From Phycisphaerales bacterium (GTDB lineage Bacteria; Planctomycetota; Phycisphaerae; Phycisphaerales; UBA1924), in NCBI GenBank assembly GCA_029260495.1, contig JAJDDD010000013.1, positions 1 through 64,000 on the forward strand: a stretch of 64,000 nt of DNA, read 5' to 3'. This document shows, one piece after another, positions 45,859 to 54,189 of the stretch. The notes beneath the pieces are model-generated. The model made no database searches. It was not told the DNA's origin and worked only from the letters and a program-made list of their open reading frames with translations. Positions within the stretch are counted from its first letter, which is position 1, and each line of letters starts with the position of its first letter. Both the position numbers and the translations under genes were made by a program.

Positions 45859-46085
45859 GAGAACGTCTCTCCCTTCTTTTTGAGCGCGGCGTGTTGTGAG
45901 TTGTTTGCAGCTTCAGCGGCGGGGTCATCATCGAGGGCGAGTTGTGCGAATTTTTGCGCATCACTGCTTCGAAGTTTGAGCAGCACGCGCAACGAGATGA
46001 GCAGGAAGACGCCGAGAAAGAGAATCATGGCGATTTGTGGATAGATAGAGAGTTCGGCGCCGCTCATGATTTCGGTGAGGCTCAT
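45855..46085 (-). CDS. ccoQ: cbb3 oxidase small subunit CcoQ
   Basis: A 76-residue protein with one membrane helix (IAMILFLGVFLLISLRVLL) and a charged cytoplasmic tail (LRSSDAQKFAQLALDDDP), the layout of CcoQ/FixQ. It overlaps both ccoNO upstream and ccoP downstream by 4 bases. The tail is somewhat longer than usual. CcoQ stabilises the association of CcoP with the core complex. Confidence 0.85.
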   Translation of the reverse strand: MSLTEIMSGAELSIYPQIAMILFLGVFLLISLRVLLKLRSSDAQKFAQLALDDDPAAEAANNSQHAALKKKGETFS

Positions 46086-48328
46086 GGTGCGGCTCCTGTT
46101 GCAGCATCTTCATCGATCGGTTTGTTGATGTCGGCGCCGAGGCGCTGAAGGTATGCGACGAGGGCGATGATTTTTTTATCATCGAGGTCGAGATAGCCGC
46201 CTTGTTCTTCGAGTTCGCGGGCGATTTGTGACGCTTGAGCGCGGGCCATTTCGGGGGCGTTTTCCAGAGCGTCGCCATAGGGGACGCCGAGCATGGCCAT
46301 GACGTTGACGCGGCGCTGGATGGCTTCAAAGTTGATGTTCTCGGTGAGAAGATGCGGGTAGGCGGGCATGATGGAGTTTTCGATGAGTTGCCTCGGATCC
46401 TCGAGATGGCGGACATGCCAGTCGTGCGAATACTTGCCGCCGACGCGGTGGAGGTCCGGGCCGATCCGGCGCGAGCCCCACTGGAAGGGGTGGTCATAGA
46501 CGAACTCGCCGGGCTTGGAGTATTCGCCGTAGCGCTCGGTTTCGGCGCGCATGGGGCGGACCATTTGTGAGTGGCAGTTGTAGCAGCCTTCCGCGATGTA
46601 AACATCTCGGCCGGCGAGTTCGAGGGGCGTGTAGGGCTCAACTGAGGCGATGGTCGGGACGTTGGACTTGATAAGGAAGGTTGGGATCGCTTCAAAGAGC
46701 GATGCAGCGGCGACTACGATGAGCACCCAGATGGTGAATCGCAAGGGGAGACGTTCCCATCGGCGATGCCAGCCGCCGTGGAGGAAGAGCTCACCTTTGC
46801 GCGCAAACTCGACGTTGGCGGTGTAGACGGTTGGGGGCGGAGCGGGGTCTTCGTACTTGCGGGTGAGGGCGGGGGCGTAGTGGACCGGCTCGTCGTATTT
46901 TTCCGGGCGGTTGCGCCAGGTTTTGTAGATGTTGACGCCGAGCAGGACGACGCCTGTGAGGTAGAGGGTTCCGCCGAGCGCGCGGATCCAATACATGGGC
47001 ATGAGTGCGATGGTTGTTTCGACGAAGTCGGGATATTTGAGTGCGCCGGTGGCGTCGAAGGCGCGCCACATGAGTCCCTGGGTGATGCCGGCGGTGTAGA
47101 TGGAGAGGACGTAGAGAAGGATGCCGCTGGTCCCGATCCAGAAGTGGGCGGTGGCGAGCTTGGTGCTCCAGAGTTTGGTTTGGAAGAGGCGCGGGGCGAG
47201 CCAGTAGACCATGCCGAACGTCATGAAGCCGTTCCACCCGAGTGTTCCGGAGTGGACGTGGGCGATGATCCAGTCGGTGTAGTGGGCGAGGGAGTTGACG
47301 CTTTTTATGGAGAGCATGGGCCCTTCGAAGGTGGACATGCCGTAGAAGGTGATTCCGACAACGAAGAACTTGAGGACGGGGTCGACGGCGACCTTGTTCC
47401 AGGCGCCGCGGAGTGTGAGCAGGCCGTTGATCATGCCGCCCCAGGAGGGCATCCAGAGCATGAGAGAGAAGAGCATGCCGAGTGTTGAAGCCCACGCGGG
47501 AAGGGCGGTGTAATGCAGGTGGTGCGGGCCGGCCCAGATGTAGATGAAGACGAGCGACCAGAAGTGGATGATGGAGAGTTTGTAGGAAAAGACCGGGCGG
47601 TTGGTGGCCTTGGGGAGGAAGTAGTACATGAGGCCGAGGAAGGGCGTTGTCAGGAAGAAGGCGACGGCGTTGTGGCCATACCACCACTGCATGAAGGCGT
47701 CCTGTACACCTGCGTAGACGGGATAGCTCTTGAGCCCGAAGACGGGGGCGGAGAGACTGTTGAAAACGTGGAGCAATGCAACGGTGATGATGGTTGCGAT
47801 ATAGAACCAGAGGGCGACGTACATGTGGCGTTCGCGTCGGCGCATGAGTGTGCCGAAAAAGTTGACGCCGAAGAAACCGACCCAAACGACTGCGATGGCA
47901 ATATCAATTGGCCACTCGAGTTCTGCGTATTCTTTTGCTTGAGTGAAGCCGAGCGGGAGCGTGATGGCTGCGGATGCGATGATCCCCTGCCACCCCCAGA
48001 AGTGGAGATTGCTGAGCCTGTCGCTGAACATGCGGCACTTACACAGGCGCTGTGTTGAGTAGTAGACAGCGGTGAAGATGGCGTTGCCGCCGAACGCGAA
48101 GATGGCGGCGTTGGTGTGGAGGGGGCGAAGCCTGCCGAAAGTGAGCCATGGCGGGAGGTTGAGCTCGGGTGCGCCGAGTTGGAGAGCGATGATCAAGCCG
48201 ACGAGCATCGCAACGAACCCCCAGATGAGGGTCGCGAGCATGAATTTGCGGACGATGGCGTCGTCATAGACGAAGGCTTCGAGTTCGTCGGTGGTGGTGT
48301 GGCCGTTGGCCTCCGCCTGGGTGCTCAT
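46082..48328 (-). CDS. ccoNO: Fused cbb3 oxidase subunits I and II (CcoN-CcoO)
   Basis: 748 residues from the ATG at 48328 (AGGAG upstream). The N-terminal 470 or so residues are CcoN, with twelve helices. Heme and copper ligand histidines lie in RPLHTNAAIFAFGG, YGHNAVAFFLTTPF, WAGPHHLHYTALP and IAHVHSGTLGWNGF. After a short linker and one helix (FTIWVLIVVAAASLFEAIP), the CcoO part begins: YIAEGCYNCHSQMVRPM holds the single heme c site (about 580), followed by GPDLHRVGGKYSHDWHVRH and a Met-containing NSIMPAYPHL. Fusion of the two subunits is known in some phyla. It is the terminal, high-affinity, proton-pumping oxygen reductase for microaerobic respiration. Confidence 0.95.
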   Translation of the reverse strand: MSTQAEANGHTTTDELEAFVYDDAIVRKFMLATLIWGFVAMLVGLIIALQLGAPELNLPPWLTFGRLRPLHTNAAIFAFGGNAIFTAVYYSTQRLCKCRMFSDRLSNLHFWGWQGIIASAAITLPLGFTQAKEYAELEWPIDIAIAVVWVGFFGVNFFGTLMRRRERHMYVALWFYIATIITVALLHVFNSLSAPVFGLKSYPVYAGVQDAFMQWWYGHNAVAFFLTTPFLGLMYYFLPKATNRPVFSYKLSIIHFWSLVFIYIWAGPHHLHYTALPAWASTLGMLFSLMLWMPSWGGMINGLLTLRGAWNKVAVDPVLKFFVVGITFYGMSTFEGPMLSIKSVNSLAHYTDWIIAHVHSGTLGWNGFMTFGMVYWLAPRLFQTKLWSTKLATAHFWIGTSGILLYVLSIYTAGITQGLMWRAFDATGALKYPDFVETTIALMPMYWIRALGGTLYLTGVVLLGVNIYKTWRNRPEKYDEPVHYAPALTRKYEDPAPPPTVYTANVEFARKGELFLHGGWHRRWERLPLRFTIWVLIVVAAASLFEAIPTFLIKSNVPTIASVEPYTPLELAGRDVYIAEGCYNCHSQMVRPMRAETERYGEYSKPGEFVYDHPFQWGSRRIGPDLHRVGGKYSHDWHVRHLEDPRQLIENSIMPAYPHLLTENINFEAIQRRVNVMAMLGVPYGDALENAPEMARAQASQIARELEEQGGYLDLDDKKIIALVAYLQRLGADINKPIDEDAATGAAP

Positions 48329-48419
48329 GGGGGCGGGTCTCCTGGTTCCTGGCAAGCTCAATCAATCCTGCTTGTTGAGACGGGTTGCTGTTTTGCGGGA
48401 ATCTACCATATTCCGAGAA

Positions 48420-48441
48420 GTATATCTTGATATCGAATATA
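48420..48441. promoter_or_regulatory. AT-rich partial dyad between ccoNO and the Rrf2 gene
   Basis: The only AT-rich segment in this 223-base divergent region reads TATATCTTGATATCGAATAT around 48421-48440, centred on GATATC with imperfect symmetry. Its place between the oxidase operon and an Rrf2-type regulator makes it a plausible binding site for that protein. It does not match the FNR consensus TTGAT-N4-ATCAA well. Confidence 0.35.
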
Positions 48442-48551
48442 GTGCATGGCGGTGGAAGCCTTCCATAGGCATAAAGGATGGATCGGCAGGACGGCGTGAC
48501 GATCCACCTGCTTTTGGATGGCGGGTCTCGTGTTTGGCGCCGTGTCGCACC

Positions 48552-48986
48552 ATGTCTGAACTGATTCGATCCACTTTGAACTGGCGACCCATTGGGCCGC
48601 TCTCGCGGACAGCGGAATACGCTTTGCGCGGTCTGGTGGCGTTGGCGCGCCATCCAGGGCCATGGGTCTCGGCGGAGCAGATTGCCGCCGACGCGATGCT
48701 GCCAGCCGGCTATCTCTCGAAGGTCTTAAATACATTGGCGCAGCGCGGCGTGCTGCGATCGCGGCGGGGGCCGAGCGGTGGTTTTGCCTTAATTCGCCCT
48801 GCAGACGAAATCACAGTTCTTGAGATCGCGAAGGTGATCGATCCTTGGTCCGACACGGATAGATGCGCTCAGTGCGCGGCGCTGGTGGGGCGTCGATGCG
48901 CTTTGCATGCACATATCGAGTGGATGACGAGCGTCTGCGAGAGGTATCTCGAGGCGGTGACAATCGAGGATCTCGCGAGCGCTTGA
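48552..48986 (+). CDS. Rrf2-family transcriptional regulator with three conserved cysteines
   Basis: 144 residues from the ATG at 48552; the open frame extends upstream without support. The winged helix-turn-helix reads LSRTAEYALRGLVALARHP, then ISAEQ-like VSAEQIAADAMLPAGYLSKV, with the wing RSRRGPSGGFALIRP. The cluster-binding loop carries three Cys in DRCAQCAALVGRRCALH, as in Fe-S-binding Rrf2 proteins such as IscR and NsrR. It therefore probably senses iron-sulfur status, nitric oxide or redox state. It is divergent from the cbb3 operon and not near isc or suf genes, so oxidase control is the natural hypothesis. Confidence 0.85.
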   Translation: MSELIRSTLNWRPIGPLSRTAEYALRGLVALARHPGPWVSAEQIAADAMLPAGYLSKVLNTLAQRGVLRSRRGPSGGFALIRPADEITVLEIAKVIDPWSDTDRCAQCAALVGRRCALHAHIEWMTSVCERYLEAVTIEDLASA

Positions 48987-49121
48987 CGCCGAGTTTGGAA
49001 GACCTTTGGAAGTGTCTTTCTCACCCCCGTTTTTGAGAGCAGGCGGGCGATGTGTTGCCGGCCCATGGTCATGTCTGGCGGCATCTTCTGAAAGAGGGAT
49101 GCGTGGGGGGGAAAAGTCTGG

Positions 49122-49149
49122 TTGCACGGGCGCTGATTGTCGATATATT
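49122..49149 (+). promoter_or_regulatory. Possible sigma-70 promoter of the porin gene
   Basis: TTGCAC at 49122-49127 and TATATT at 49144-49149, separated by 16 bases, lie about 115 bases before the porin ATG. They match the -35 and -10 consensus at four and five of six positions. The remaining leader contains no open frame of note. Confidence 0.4.
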
Positions 49150-49263
49150 TATCCGTAATAGGCGTCAGCTCTCGAGGGCGCCCAGGGGAGACGAGTCCTG
49201 CTCTTGACGCGTGGTCAGCGGGGCGTTTCCCGGCCAGAAATATAGAGACAGGAGTGTGGACAG

Positions 49264-50589
49264 ATGAATGCTCCCAACAGACTGACGGTGATTGCCCTGG
49301 CAGCGGGTGCTGCAGCGGGTATGGCGCCTGTGTGTGCTGCGGATGGGACGGCTCGTTCGGGGACGGATTGGCCTGGAGCGACAAGCGCTGACGAGGTGCG
49401 CGCTTTGGTTGCGGAGATGCTGTCGGACGCGGAAACGCGGTCGAGTTTGCTGCAATCCGGGGCGGGCGCCGGGCACGACGGGAAGTTTTTTCTCGCGTCG
49501 CCTGACGGAACATTCCGGCTGAACGTCAGTGGACAGGTGCAGTTTCGGTACACCGCGAACTTTCGCGATGATGAGTTGTTTGATTCTGACGACGATGGGG
49601 TGGCTGACACCGAACGCGATGACTTTGAAGGTGGCTTCCAGACAACGCGCATGGCGCTGCGTTTTGATGGCCACATCTATGAAAAGTTTATTTACGGCAT
49701 TCAAGGTGTTTTTGATCGAAGCGGCGGACGCTTTACTCTTGAGGATGCCTTCGCGGGCTACACGTTTGACAATGGTTTGATACTCATCGCCGGACAGTAC
49801 CGTGAACCCATTTTGTGGGAAGAGGTCATCAACGACACCCATGCGCTCGCGGTGGATCAGTCGGTTGTGAACGCAGTCTTCAACCAGGGGCGCTCGCAGG
49901 GGGTGTGGCTGCACTATCAGGCTGATGACTGGCGTATGTGGGTGGGTGTGAATGACGGCATTCGCTCTGCGAACACTGATCTTGGCGCGGACCCCGCGGA
50001 TATTGGCGCGACGACGCGCTGGGAGATGAAGTTCGGGGGCGATTGGGCCCAGTTCAACAGCTTCTCATCACCGCCTGATTCGGAGATGGCGGTCAAGCTC
50101 GGCGGCGGCGCGCATTATGAGATTGGCGCGCATCGTCCGGGTGTGGCGGACTTCGATCTCTTTGCCTACACCGGCGATGTGATGGTGCAGGGTGATGGCT
50201 GGAATGTTTTCGCGATGGGTGTCGGGCTTTATATGGATCCGGACACGGGCCCGAGCTTTAATGACTACGGATTTATGGTGCAGGGCGGGTTCTTTGTTGA
50301 TGAACAACTCGAGCCATTTGTGCGGTATGACGTTGTTGTGCCGGACTCAGATCGAGCGGGTGATGATTCGTTCAACACGGTGACATTCGGAGCGAACTAC
50401 TACCTGCATGGACATGCTGCGAAGCTGACGGTTGATGTTCAGTGGTTCCTTGATGACACGGTCAACAATGATCTTGTTTCGGGAGTAGCGACCGGCGCGT
50501 CGGGGAGCACGGGAAATCGCATCGGGTTGCTGCCGTCGGGTGAAGAGGATCAGGTGGCGCTGCGATTGCAGTTCCAGTTGCTCTTTTAA
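49264..50589 (+). CDS. Outer-membrane porin, OprO/OprP (phosphate-selective porin) type
   Basis: 441 residues with a signal peptide (NRLTVIALAAGAAAGMAPVC, cleaved near Ala-Asp). A short helical segment (about 45-65) precedes the beta-barrel, which starts DGTFRLNVSGQVQFRYTANF. An acidic DDGVAD stretch is probably a loop. Alternating hydrophobic strands continue to the C-terminus, which ends in an aromatic residue (LRLQFQLLF) as outer-membrane barrels require. The strands resemble the Porin O/P family. The solute is not evident. It is followed by a clear terminator and so forms a single-gene unit. Confidence 0.82.
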   Translation: MNAPNRLTVIALAAGAAAGMAPVCAADGTARSGTDWPGATSADEVRALVAEMLSDAETRSSLLQSGAGAGHDGKFFLASPDGTFRLNVSGQVQFRYTANFRDDELFDSDDDGVADTERDDFEGGFQTTRMALRFDGHIYEKFIYGIQGVFDRSGGRFTLEDAFAGYTFDNGLILIAGQYREPILWEEVINDTHALAVDQSVVNAVFNQGRSQGVWLHYQADDWRMWVGVNDGIRSANTDLGADPADIGATTRWEMKFGGDWAQFNSFSSPPDSEMAVKLGGGAHYEIGAHRPGVADFDLFAYTGDVMVQGDGWNVFAMGVGLYMDPDTGPSFNDYGFMVQGGFFVDEQLEPFVRYDVVVPDSDRAGDDSFNTVTFGANYYLHGHAAKLTVDVQWFLDDTVNNDLVSGVATGASGSTGNRIGLLPSGEEDQVALRLQFQLLF

Positions 50590-50652
50590 ATTGTTGAAAA
50601 TGCTTGCTGTTTGAACGCAGCAGATTGATAGTTCAATTGCTGGTTTGGAAGT

Positions 50653-50690
50653 CGGCTCCGATGTTGTGGGGGGCCGGTTTCCTTTTTTGT
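50653..50690 (+). terminator. Intrinsic terminator after the porin gene
   Basis: CGGCTCC (50653-50659) pairs with GGGGCCG (50670-50676), with one G-U pair and a 10-base loop. Six T residues follow at 50683-50688. It lies about 65 bases after the porin stop. Confidence 0.6.
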
Positions 50691-50700
50691 CGGGCTGTGG

Positions 50701-51144
50701 TCAGGCTTGAGATCGAAGGGTGAAGCGCCAGTAGTCTTGATTCGCTGTGAGGTCTGCCCGGGCGCCATGGTACTCGATGGGCGCAGCGGGAGCGCCGGTC
50801 CAGATTCCGAGGAGCCAGAGTGCGTCGTGTGTTTCCGCGATGATCTGGCAGGCGCCGGCGGCGAGTTGGGTGATGGCGCCGCGGTTCTCAGTGAGCTGGC
50901 CTTCGAAGTCGAGGTAGAGAGCCCGGTGGTCGGCGATGCGCTCGGCGAGGAAGTCTGCTTCGGGCGCCCCTGGAATCCCCGGTGCTCCCAGCTTGATCTC
51001 GTCGACGCGGAGTTCGGTTCGGAATGTGATGAGAGAATAATCGTTGGGGTGGGGGGGCGGCCGCTCGATGAGCCAGTCGAAGTGCGGGGGACACCCGGGG
51101 GGTTCGTGTCGGAGCAGGACCATGCGTAGGGGGAGTGAATCCAC
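50701..51144 (-). CDS. Stand-alone LigD phosphoesterase (PE)-domain-like protein
   Basis: 147 residues (GTG at 51144; alternative ATG at 51123, which starts directly at the conserved part). The pattern R-M-V-L-L-R-H-E-P-P then HFDWLIERP resembles the opening of the 3'-phosphoesterase domain of bacterial DNA ligase D. RIADHRALYLDFEGQLTENR and GAITQLAAGACQI match its downstream beta strands. Planctomycetes often encode this domain as a separate protein. The catalytic His/Asp set should be checked against LigD-PE before assuming activity. No Ku or ligase gene is nearby. Confidence 0.6.
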   Translation of the reverse strand: MDSLPLRMVLLRHEPPGCPPHFDWLIERPPPHPNDYSLITFRTELRVDEIKLGAPGIPGAPEADFLAERIADHRALYLDFEGQLTENRGAITQLAAGACQIIAETHDALWLLGIWTGAPAAPIEYHGARADLTANQDYWRFTLRSQA

Positions 51145-51284
51145 AGGTTGAGCATAGTCAGGAACGTGGACGCGTCGTCAGGCGGCCTGCCAGACAGACT
51201 TCACGCCGGCGGATTGAGTACACTGAGCCTTCTCGTCGATACCATCTTATGAGAGATTGACTGATAGAAGCCAAGGGAGGCCTT

Positions 51285-51959
51285 GTGATGAAATGGATTT
51301 CAACAGCGGTCATGCTTTCGATATTTGTCGGCGTCCTGGCGGGATGCCAGGCGTGGGACACGCGCTCTGTGCAGAGCTATCGCAATAGCGGGGATCGGGC
51401 GTTTGAGCGTGGGGAATACACGCAGGCGGCGGCTGAGTATGGAGCGGTTGTGGATCGCATGCCGTCAGACTGGCGGGTGCGAGTTGCTCTAGCCAAGACG
51501 CTACTCGTGCTTGAAAAGCCCGTGGCTGCGCGCGAGCATCTTGAGGTGGCGCACAACATCCAGCCTCGCGATGAGGAAGTTGTGGATCTGCTGGCGCAGG
51601 CGATGCTTGAAAGTGACGACGAAGCGTCGCTCTTCAGTTTTTTGCATCATCGCACGCGTTCGCATCGGACTGTTGGGGAGTTCATGCGGCTGGGCTTTTT
51701 TGCGGAGCGAGCTGGCGATATTGACGAAGCGGAGCGTGCGTATCTGACGGCGGCGCGTCTTGATGGCGGCGTGACGGTCGAACCGCAGGTGGCGTTGGCG
51801 GACTTATACGCGCACTCTGGCGATGAGGAGGCGGCGATTCGGAGATTGCGGATGGCGAGCTACATTGAGCCTGAGAATCCGCAGATTCGGGAGAGGCTGC
51901 GTGCGCTGGGCGTGGTGCCGGGACCGACACTGGCGCTGGAGCCGGATGAGGCGAACTGA
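51285..51959 (+). CDS. TPR-repeat lipoprotein
   Basis: 224 residues with a lipoprotein signal peptide (STAVMLSIFVGVLAGC). Three to five TPR-like helical pairs follow, for example YRNSGDRAFERGEYTQAAAE, LVLEKPVAAREHLEVAHNIQ and LADLYAHSGDEEAAIRRLRM. GGGAGG-type ribosome binding sequence (AGGGAGG) lies just before the ATG. It probably acts as a periplasmic protein-interaction module. The partner is unknown. Confidence 0.75.
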   Translation: MMKWISTAVMLSIFVGVLAGCQAWDTRSVQSYRNSGDRAFERGEYTQAAAEYGAVVDRMPSDWRVRVALAKTLLVLEKPVAAREHLEVAHNIQPRDEEVVDLLAQAMLESDDEASLFSFLHHRTRSHRTVGEFMRLGFFAERAGDIDEAERAYLTAARLDGGVTVEPQVALADLYAHSGDEEAAIRRLRMASYIEPENPQIRERLRALGVVPGPTLALEPDEAN

Positions 51960-52004
51960 GTTGCTTCTTTGAAGACGCGTCGAAACGAATCATTTCAAGC
52001 ATGT

Positions 52005-54050
52005 TTATGGCGTGGCAGTGTTCCAGGCGCCGAGCAAGATCGCGAGATCGAGCGCATTGACGCGCTGGTCTCCGGAGAGATCCGCATCACAGGGCGCACC
52101 GGCCTGACAGGGACCCCAGGCGCCGAGCATGATTGCGAGATCGATACCTGTCAGATTGCCGTCGCGATTCAGGTCGCCCATAGAGCCGTATTGAAAAGCA
52201 CCGTAGCGCCCGTCATAGGAAAACCCATTGACGCCCGGGCGGGCGCTCTCTGGGAGGATGTTTTGTGAGTTGCGAATCGGGCTGCCGGGCGTTCCTTCAA
52301 GGTCGCGTGGGGCGTCACGGAAGCCGGGCGTGATGTCGTAGACGCCGTCAGGGTCGATGAGCGTCAACCAATCTGCTTTGGTGCGGAGGGGGCCGCTTGC
52401 CGCATAGGCGCCGGGGTCAATGTTGTTGTACCAGCAATGCTTGAAATCAACTGCCTGTGCAGTGGCGCCAGCGCCGCTGATGAGTTCGCCTGATGAAGCG
52501 CGGGCGAAGATAGCGCCGCTGGCTGCAACAGAAGCATCGGCGCCGACCCAGAAGATTTCATTGGTCGTGGACTGGGCGACGCCATCGAAGTAGAGCGTAT
52601 TTGACTCCGCGAGATCGACACGGGCGCTTCGCGTGATGAGCATGAACGAGACGTGCGAGGTTGACGCGCCAGACCCGCGAATTATACAGCTTTCAAAGTG
52701 GAGTAAGCTCCCCTCGCCGTCGCGTAAACCTGCTCCAATTGCGATGTGAGCGCCGATGCCGCCGACCGTGAGACCGATGGGCTCAAGGTTTCGACGAGTC
52801 AAGTCAAAGTCGCATTGAATAAAGGCGGCGTGGGCTTTTCTCGCCATGGAGAAGCCAGTGCAGTTGATGGCTCGCAGCCGGACATACCGCACGGGGAAGG
52901 ACTCTGCGAGCGAAGGGTCGGCAGCATCGACGCTATTCCCAGAATCGCCGATGGGCGCTGAGAGATGTCCGTCGTATCCATAGCAGCGGATGTCGCGCCA
53001 TTCGAGGTCCTTGATCTGTCCAGCCTGGTGACCGGTGTGCTGAAATGTACCGATGATGTTTCTGTTTGAGTTGAGGGAAGCGCCTGTCCAGTCCAGCGTG
53101 CCGTAGAGATGGAGATCGCAATCAATCGCAGCGCAATCGGTCGTGAAGGCGGGGGTTGTCGAACTGGCGTTAAAAAAGACAAGGTGATTCTGTCCGAAAG
53201 GGCCGCCGTGCAAGCCGAAGCACTGGAGGCGCAGCATCGTATTGCCGGCGTTATCGACCGGCACATTGGTTGTTGTAAAGCCGAAGCTGTGCACGCCGCA
53301 GTCGTAGGCGACGCAATCACGGAATGTGCAGTCCGTGCAGACCTCAGCGCGGATGGCGTAGCCGATCGACGATATGTTTCCAGACCAAAGATAGCCGTGC
53401 ATATTTTCGACGATGACGCCGGCGCAGTACGCGAGACCGAGCCCCCAGCGTTCGTTGCCGACCCATGCGTAGACATCTGCGCCTGGTGTTGTCGGCGGCG
53501 CGGCGTCAGGCGGGGGATGGATTGTCACCTGCGCGCCCTGTTGAAACCAGGAGCCTGCATTGCTTGCGACAGACGCCATTGAGTTGTGTTCGCGCAGATG
53601 TCCGAAGTGAGCGCCCGGGATGCCGGTAATCGCGCCGTCGGGATCGAAGTTCTTATCCCAGTTCCAGACGACCGTTGAGAGAATCTCGCCGGGCGGGAGC
53701 GCCGCTGTGAAGGTTCCGTCATTGTTGTCGATCCATTGAGCCGGCGGGACAACTCGATCACCACGCAGGATCCACGGCACTTCGGGATCCCAGCTTGTCA
53801 GCGTCCAGTTGCGAAGGCTCACTAACTGCACAGTCTCGCGAAACTCTCCGCGCAGATGAACCACGCCGCCACTGGCTGCGATTGGCCCGATGGTCTGTTT
53901 GAGGTCGGCGAGTGACGAGAGGGGCGCTTCCTGGGAGCCATCGCCGCCGGCGGGGGCGTCAGCATCGACCCATAGCACAGCTGCGCGCACTCCGGAACAT
54001 GCGAGCGCAACGATCATGCAGATCAGAATGTGCAGACGTTTCCTGTGCAA
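52005..54050 (-). CDS. Secreted parallel beta-helix protein with dockerin-type C-terminus
   Basis: 681 residues with a signal peptide (LHILICMIVALACSGVRAAV). The following VLWVDADAPAGGDGSQEAPL segment is typical of the start of right-handed beta-helix proteins. Long runs of short strands with stacked Cys/Asp/Asn residues (CTDCTFRDCVAYDCGVHSFG) fit the helix up to about residue 480. Two C-terminal Ca loops (DLNRDGNLTGIDLAIMLGAW and DLSGDQRVNALDLAILLGAW) close the protein. Beta-helix proteins often bind or cut polysaccharides, but no catalytic residues can be assigned by eye. Confidence 0.75.
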   Translation of the reverse strand: MHRKRLHILICMIVALACSGVRAAVLWVDADAPAGGDGSQEAPLSSLADLKQTIGPIAASGGVVHLRGEFRETVQLVSLRNWTLTSWDPEVPWILRGDRVVPPAQWIDNNDGTFTAALPPGEILSTVVWNWDKNFDPDGAITGIPGAHFGHLREHNSMASVASNAGSWFQQGAQVTIHPPPDAAPPTTPGADVYAWVGNERWGLGLAYCAGVIVENMHGYLWSGNISSIGYAIRAEVCTDCTFRDCVAYDCGVHSFGFTTTNVPVDNAGNTMLRLQCFGLHGGPFGQNHLVFFNASSTTPAFTTDCAAIDCDLHLYGTLDWTGASLNSNRNIIGTFQHTGHQAGQIKDLEWRDIRCYGYDGHLSAPIGDSGNSVDAADPSLAESFPVRYVRLRAINCTGFSMARKAHAAFIQCDFDLTRRNLEPIGLTVGGIGAHIAIGAGLRDGEGSLLHFESCIIRGSGASTSHVSFMLITRSARVDLAESNTLYFDGVAQSTTNEIFWVGADASVAASGAIFARASSGELISGAGATAQAVDFKHCWYNNIDPGAYAASGPLRTKADWLTLIDPDGVYDITPGFRDAPRDLEGTPGSPIRNSQNILPESARPGVNGFSYDGRYGAFQYGSMGDLNRDGNLTGIDLAIMLGAWGPCQAGAPCDADLSGDQRVNALDLAILLGAWNTATP

Positions 54051-54169
54051 AGGGCCTGTCTCCGCCAGTCAGATTACGCTGAATTTGTCAGTTCGCAAGG
54101 CTGGAGGGCCGAAAAAGTGGGCTTCGATGGAGACAGCAGCCTTGACGCCTGGCCCTAGCTTCCTACACT

Positions 54170-54189
54170 TCATCCGGATAAACGGATGA
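54170..54189. promoter_or_regulatory. Operator-like inverted repeat over the start of the ArsR-methyltransferase gene
   Basis: TCATCCG at 54170-54176 and CGGATGA at 54183-54189 are perfect 7-bp arms separated by 6 bases. The right arm includes the ATG start codon at 54186. ArsR-family proteins bind such short dyads near their own promoters, so this is a candidate autoregulatory site. A weaker, similarly spaced pattern (TCATCGC-N6-GCGAAAC) lies at about 55280-55299 before ahcY. Confidence 0.45.

Noticed and set aside
48420-48441. FNR-type box upstream of ccoNO
   Set aside because: Only the TTGAT half is present; the other half does not match, so it is listed only as a partial dyad.
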